Part shown: positions 61,377-64,000 of the stretch, one piece after another
Position numbering within the stretch: the stretch's first letter is position 1
How the letters are laid out: the number at the start of each line of letters is the position of its first letter
DNA from: Roseomonas genomospecies 6
Lineage (GTDB): Bacteria; Pseudomonadota; Alphaproteobacteria; Azospirillales; Azospirillaceae
DNA length: 64,000 nucleotides
Assembly: GCF_008365375.1 (NCBI RefSeq)
Contig: NZ_QOKW01000026.1
Location: 1 to 64,000 of the forward strand
Direction: 5' to 3'
Position numbers and translations under genes: made by a program
The notes under the pieces: model-generated
Databases searched by the model: none
The model's input: the letters and a program-made list of their open reading frames with translations, nothing else
What the model was told of the DNA's origin: nothing

Positions 61377-62336
61377 TCACTTGCGCCAGGTGACGGTCAG
61401 GGCCGGCGGGTCGTTGAACAGACCTTCCGCCGCCACCGCGCGGATCAGGCCGGGCAGCGCCGCTTCGAGTTCCGCCAGCGGCGGCAGGGCGAAGCCCACG
61501 GGCGCGGTCACGCGGGGATCTCCGTCCAACCCCAGGTCGCAGGCGGTGCGCAGCCGCAGGCTGCCCTCCAGGAAGCGCCGGATTTTGTAGAGCGCCAGAA
61601 CCACCAGCAGCGTCTCGGCCGTCACGCCCAGACCGAAGGCGCGGATCTGCTGCAGATCCAGATTGAAGTAGGCGAAGATGTGTTCGGCGACCCATTCGTC
61701 GCGGGCGAAGGGCACGTTGCCGAAGCCCTTGGCCGTGTCGCCGCTGGGGCTGACGCTGTCGTTCTTCACGCCGCCGCTGACCGCCTCGCGCACGTTCTCC
61801 GCCTCGATGAAGGAGGACAGGGCGCGCGGCAGACGCAGACGCCCGCCAGCCAAGTCCTTCTTCGCCAGGAACAGGCCGTGCAGAAGCGCGTTGGTGTCGA
61901 GCTTCAGCACCACGCGCGCAAGCTTGCGCAGGTCGACGCGGCCCTCCTCCATCGCCGCGAGTTCGGCTTTCAGGAGTTCGAAGACCGTCCTGTCCTTGCC
62001 CTCCAGGATGTAGGGCGAATTCAGCCGGTGCGCCTCCAGCACGGAGTTGGTGAGCGGTTCGCCGTCGGCATTGATGACCTTGACCAGCGGCAGGCCCGAC
62101 AGCGGCTGCTGCCAGTCGTCGGCGGTTTCGTCCCAGCACACGGTTTCCAGGCGGTTCGCCATGCTCTGGGCGCTCTCCACCAGGATCATGCGCCCGTTGC
62201 CGTCCGGTGCTGCGAAGACCGCGTGGCCGAGGTTGGGGAAGCCGGTCGGCTGGAAACGCTTGCCCTGGAGCGGCTTCAGTTCCGCCTTGATCAGCAGGCG
62301 GGGGGCGGTGGCGAGGAGGGAGAGGTCAAGCGGCAT
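61377..62336 (-). CDS. csb1: Csb1 (GSU0053 family), Cas7-type backbone subunit
   Basis: 319 residues. Matches Csb1: SLLATAPRLLIKAELKPLQGKRFQPTGFPNLG in the N-terminus, given here in parts, VESAQSMANRLE, NSVLEAHRLNSPYILEG, GVKNDSV and the C-terminal helix-strand pair DLGLDGDPRVTAPVGF. It polymerises along the crRNA spacer in the type I-G effector. Its ATG overlaps the csx17 stop by 11 bp. Intact frame and normal length. Confidence 0.93.
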   Translation of the reverse strand: MPLDLSLLATAPRLLIKAELKPLQGKRFQPTGFPNLGHAVFAAPDGNGRMILVESAQSMANRLETVCWDETADDWQQPLSGLPLVKVINADGEPLTNSVLEAHRLNSPYILEGKDRTVFELLKAELAAMEEGRVDLRKLARVVLKLDTNALLHGLFLAKKDLAGGRLRLPRALSSFIEAENVREAVSGGVKNDSVSPSGDTAKGFGNVPFARDEWVAEHIFAYFNLDLQQIRAFGLGVTAETLLVVLALYKIRRFLEGSLRLRTACDLGLDGDPRVTAPVGFALPPLAELEAALPGLIRAVAAEGLFNDPPALTVTWRK

Positions 62337-64000
62337 GGTCGGCGGTCTCCGGATCGGCGTTGGCGTCTGCGTTGGATTGCGGGTAGGCGCGCTCGATCAC
62401 GCGATCCAACCCGTTGTCGTCGATGGGGGTGAGCAGGGCGGCGGCGAGCCGGCGGGGATCGACGGCTCCGTTCGCGAAGGTCCCGTCGCGGAACCGGCTG
62501 TCCATGAAGGGCGAAGCGATGCCCGAGGCGTGGGCGCGGAGCAGCGCATCGCGCACCGCCGGTCCCACTTCATCACCGCGAAGCAGCCGCGCGACCAGCC
62601 CCGGCGGGATGGGCAGCGCATGGTCGCGGGGAAGCAGGCTGCGCCGGCGCTCCCCGATCGTCCGTTCCTGGTGCAGCCGGTCGGCGGGTGTGAACAGCGG
62701 CTTCAGGACGGCGTAGGGCAGTGGCATGGCGGCCAAATCCCGTCCAGCCAAATCCCGTCCAGCCGAATCCTGTCCAGCCGAGGCCCGCCCAGGCGAAGAC
62801 AGGCGCCACCGTCCCGGCCGCACCCAAACCAAGCCGGCCAGCAAGGCGGCGCAGCGCGCGTCGTCGAAGGAGGACGTGTCCAGGAAGGCCAGCACGGCGG
62901 AGAGCGGCGCGCCCATGGCGGCGCACAGGGGGTCGTTCACGCCCTCCTCCCGCCCGGTGCGGTCGATCAGGCGGCGGTTCAGAACGGCGATCAGGTTGCG
63001 CGTCAGGTCGCCATCGCCCCACACCACCTCCAGCCGACCGTTGCGGGTGCCGGTCTTGCGGCGCTTCTCGTCATACCACGCCGGGTCCCTTTTCAGCGGG
63101 TGGGTCAGGTCGAGCGGAGCAAAGTGCGCGGCCATGGGCAGAATCGGAGGCTCCCGCTCCGTCTCGTCTCCGGCGGCGGCGCCCGGCGGGTGCCCCAGGC
63201 TCGCCAGCGCGGCAGCCACCTGGAACTCCGGCGAATGGTCGTCGGCCTGCCCCAGCCAACGGGGCGACAGGGCCGGGGGCGGCGGCACGGATTCCCGCGC
63301 CTTCGGAGCGACGGCGAGATAGCGCGCGACCGCGCCCACCGCGATCAGCGCGGCCTGAACCGCCGGCTTCCCGGCCTCCGGTTCCGCAAGCGCGAACAGC
63401 GCGTCGTCCAGGCGCCGGGCCAGGGTGCGGGCGCGCGCCCCTTCCTCGCCCTTGCGCAGGTGCTTGCGCACCCGCTCCAGCCAGTGCCCGCTCTCCAGAT
63501 CGGCGATCAGCGCCACGGTCGGTGGCGCGACGGCCTTCACCCCGCGGCGTCCGAGCGGGGTGGCGAGATAAGCCTTGCCGGCCCGCATGACGAAGCCGTA
63601 GCGCTGAAAGGTGTCGATCCCGCGCGACGTGCCGAGCGTCGCGGCGGCGCGGGCGAATTCCAGCCCGTCGCGCGCGGTGCGGCCGTTCAGCACGGCGCGG
63701 CCTTCCGCCAGGAACTGCCGGATCTCCGCCGCCGTGGCGGGACGGGACCACAGCGGCGCCCAGAATTCCGCCCGCGCGTCGTCCTCATCCTCCACCCCGA
63801 TGCCGCCCCATCCGGCGCCGGTGGCCTTCACGGTGAAGGGGAAGCTGGCCCCGGACTGGCGCGCGCTTTCGTTCCGGCGGGTCAGCGCGCCGGCGAACAG
63901 CAGCGCTCCCTCGATCATCAGGACGAAGTCCCAGGGGTTCAGGTTGGGCGCGCCTTCGAATCCCGCCGTGGAGTTCGGGCCTCCCGCCGCACCGGGAGCG
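62326..64000 (-). CDS. csx17: Csx17 (Cas8g), large subunit of type I-G effector, 5' end outside window
   Basis: At least 558 residues; the frame continues past 64000 through APNLNPWDFVLMIEGALLFAG, the segment typical of Csx17, so ATG 63918 is not the start. Other features: NESARQSGASFPFTVKATGAGWGG, RGIDTFQRYGFVMRAGKAYL, VVWGDGDLTRNLIAVLNRRL. As Cas8 it should recognise the PAM and recruit Cas3. A run of 15-bp tandem repeats at 62735-62794 encodes AGQDSAGRDLAGRDLA, a linker. No stop or frameshift seen. cas3 is not in the window and may lie upstream. Confidence 0.92.
   Translation of the reverse strand, partial: APGAAGGPNSTAGFEGAPNLNPWDFVLMIEGALLFAGALTRRNESARQSGASFPFTVKATGAGWGGIGVEDEDDARAEFWAPLWSRPATAAEIRQFLAEGRAVLNGRTARDGLEFARAAATLGTSRGIDTFQRYGFVMRAGKAYLATPLGRRGVKAVAPPTVALIADLESGHWLERVRKHLRKGEEGARARTLARRLDDALFALAEPEAGKPAVQAALIAVGAVARYLAVAPKARESVPPPPALSPRWLGQADDHSPEFQVAAALASLGHPPGAAAGDETEREPPILPMAAHFAPLDLTHPLKRDPAWYDEKRRKTGTRNGRLEVVWGDGDLTRNLIAVLNRRLIDRTGREEGVNDPLCAAMGAPLSAVLAFLDTSSFDDARCAALLAGLVWVRPGRWRLSSPGRASAGQDSAGRDLAGRDLAAMPLPYAVLKPLFTPADRLHQERTIGERRRSLLPRDHALPIPPGLVARLLRGDEVGPAVRDALLRAHASGIASPFMDSRFRDGTFANGAVDPRRLAAALLTPIDDNGLDRVIERAYPQSNADANADPETADHAA
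62735..62794. repeat. 15-bp tandem repeat, four units, inside csx17
   Basis: Four units of AAATCCCGTCCAGCC-type sequence lie at 62735, 62750, 62765 and 62780; the first two are identical, the third and fourth diverge at the start and middle. Because 15 is a multiple of three, the repeat adds or removes five residues (SAGRD-like) without changing the frame. Slippage could vary a Cas8g linker. Confidence 0.7.

Overview
The window (GC-rich, about two thirds G+C, alphaproteobacterial gene content) most likely comes from a secondary replicon of Azospirillum or a close Rhodospirillales relative. It carries the replicon's own replication and partition locus: iterons, a RepA-type initiator, parA and parB. 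This points to a chromid or megaplasmid rather than the main chromosome. The species assignment is an inference from gene content, not from a marker gene.

Layout. 1-6.9 kb: the 5' part of a giant filamentous-haemagglutinin-type adhesin (minus strand, open beyond base 1) with GLUG cassettes followed by ~252-bp tandem MBG repeats. 7-13 kb: an AraC-type regulator, a 5'-truncated IS5-family element, a GntP-type permease, a TetR/SDR divergent pair with two matching operator palindromes, and a LysR regulator. 13.3-18.6 kb: an efflux operon (alpha/beta hydrolase with Asp at the nucleophile position, periplasmic adaptor, RND pump) ending in a strong terminator shared with a convergent SNF2 helicase. 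22.2-26.2 kb: two copies of an 18-bp palindrome (one extended to 28 bp), parB, parA, about 950 bp of origin with 12 iteron-like repeats, and repA, followed by a decayed tyrosine recombinase carrying a 218-bp MITE. 26.8-30.8 kb: K+ channel, DUF1003 protein, hybrid histidine kinase and DUF4126 protein. 30.8-37.5 kb: a carotenoid-tailoring cluster (aldehyde dehydrogenase, two CrtN/CrtI-type desaturases, acyltransferase, glycosyltransferase) resembling staphyloxanthin-type C30 pathways but without a synthase. 37.6-43.4 kb: a DUF2141 protein and an export operon made of a hotdog-ACP protein, an RND permease fused to a LolA-like domain, and an outer-membrane barrel.

43.8-56.0 kb: the most unusual part, an uninterrupted, tightly spaced nine-gene operon (minus strand) of mostly large, beta-rich proteins with no recognised function. 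Several share an N-terminal aromatic/proline segment and an internal module, and the two smallest are paralogues of each other. AT-rich DNA and IS remnants bracket the block, which suggests acquisition as a unit.

56.3-64.0 kb: decayed DNA (IS5-type remnant, nitrate/taurine-type ABC ATPase remnant, cysE remnant), then a CRISPR array of 8 perfect 37-bp repeats and a type I-G (formerly I-U) cas operon. The interference genes csx17/cas8g (runs off the window), csb1 and csb2 look intact. The adaptation module is broken: cas2 is frameshifted at its catalytic TYD motif, and the Cas4 half of the cas4-cas1 fusion is largely deleted and carries a stop codon. The array is probably expressed but no longer able to acquire spacers by its own Cas1/2/4.
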